A stretch of 14,609 nt of DNA. It comes from B33-G16 sp046498285. Its GTDB lineage: Bacteria; Desulfobacterota; DSM-4660; Desulfatiglandales; B25-G16. Made by a program: the position numbers and the translations under genes. Shown one piece after another: positions 14,497 through 14,609 of the stretch. Below the pieces are notes generated by a model. It was not told the DNA's origin. It was given only the letters and a program-made list of their open reading frames with translations, and ran no database searches. The DNA is taken from the NCBI GenBank assembly GCA_046498285.1, contig JAWOBA010000087.1, positions 1 to 14,609 of the forward strand, given 5' to 3'. Positions within the stretch are counted from its first letter, which is position 1, and every line of letters begins with the position of its first letter.

Positions 14497-14586
14497 TTAA
14501 TCCCAAAAGGACTTGAACCCGGAATGCCGCCAGCCCATCATTATATCCATCGGATCTTCTGTCATATTTTTTCTGGAAAGGAGCAT
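14497..14586 (-). mobile_element. Possible remnant of an IS91-type transposase (minus strand)
   Basis: On the minus strand the frame from 14586 reads down to a stop at 14497-14499 and contains MTEDPMDIMMGWRHSGFKSFW. The core WRHSGF resembles a conserved segment of IS91-family (Y2) transposases, where a similar W.HSGF string precedes the region with the paired catalytic tyrosines. The frame is still open to the right edge and could extend beyond the window. Downstream of the motif it ends after five residues, so if the assignment is right the transposase is truncated or frameshifted. Only about 25 residues support this, from memory of the family. Confidence 0.3.
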
Positions 14587-14609
14587 TATGATCGCTTGAC
14601 AATATGAGC

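Noticed and set aside
14151..14516. A 121-codon ORF through element copy 3 and the following sequence
   Set aside because: It translates the same repeat in the frame seen in copy 2, has no ribosome-binding site and no recognisable domain.
14490..14545. Possible minus-strand tRNA because of the T-loop-like string GGGTTCAAGTCC
   Set aside because: The five bases on each side do not pair into a T stem, and no acceptor, D or anticodon arms can be built around it.

Overview
The window looks like a chromosomal segment of an anammox-type planctomycete (Brocadiales: Kuenenia/Brocadia/Jettenia-like) or a close ecological relative. The evidence is a hydroxylamine-oxidoreductase-like octaheme cytochrome tail at the left edge, a decayed cytochrome P460-type gene, several other periplasmic cytochrome and redox genes, moderate GC, and frequent strong Shine-Dalgarno sequences. 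This taxonomic call is inference; no rRNA or marker gene is present. All convincing genes are on the plus strand.

Left part (1-3665). The 3' end of the HAO-like gene (2-400) is followed by a full-length thioredoxin-domain/DUF255 (YyaL/SPATA20-type) protein (453-2540). Next come two adjacent broken genes. One is a cytochrome P460-family pseudogene (about 2605-3083) with an in-frame stop, a frameshift and a mutated haem motif. The other is a small membrane protein gene (3136-3452) split by a single frameshift.

Middle part (3666-7939). This holds a ferritin-like protein that appears to be an internal duplication (3666-4523), a small membrane ORF (4540-4764), an AEC-family transporter (4777-5712), a two-CBS plus ACT-like regulatory protein (5737-6375) and a DUF4177 protein (6470-6703). 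Copy 1 of a short inverted-terminal-repeat element follows (6762-6984), then an ORF remnant and a Dph6/MJ0570-type ATP-pyrophosphatase (7262-7939).

Right part (8001-14609). Copy 2 of the element (8001-8316) ends 16 bp before a four-gene respiratory cluster. The genes are a membrane-anchored pentahaem cytochrome c, a Tat-exported molybdopterin-oxidoreductase-like protein, a 4x[4Fe-4S] ferredoxin subunit and a ten-helix NrfD-type membrane subunit. Gene order and domain content match the Qrc (quinone reductase) complex, which is related to alternative complex III. A tightly coupled one-helix membrane protein ORF (13791-13979) ends the operon. Copy 3 of the element (14005-14420) follows immediately; it is a mosaic carrying a nested inverted repeat. 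A minus-strand fragment resembling an IS91-type transposase lies at the right edge.

The Qrc-like complex would move electrons between periplasmic c-type cytochromes and the membrane quinone pool. That role would fit a cell rich in multihaem cytochromes and HAO-like enzymes. The three element copies are all in the same orientation and sit exactly at the borders of the Dph6 gene and of the qrc operon.
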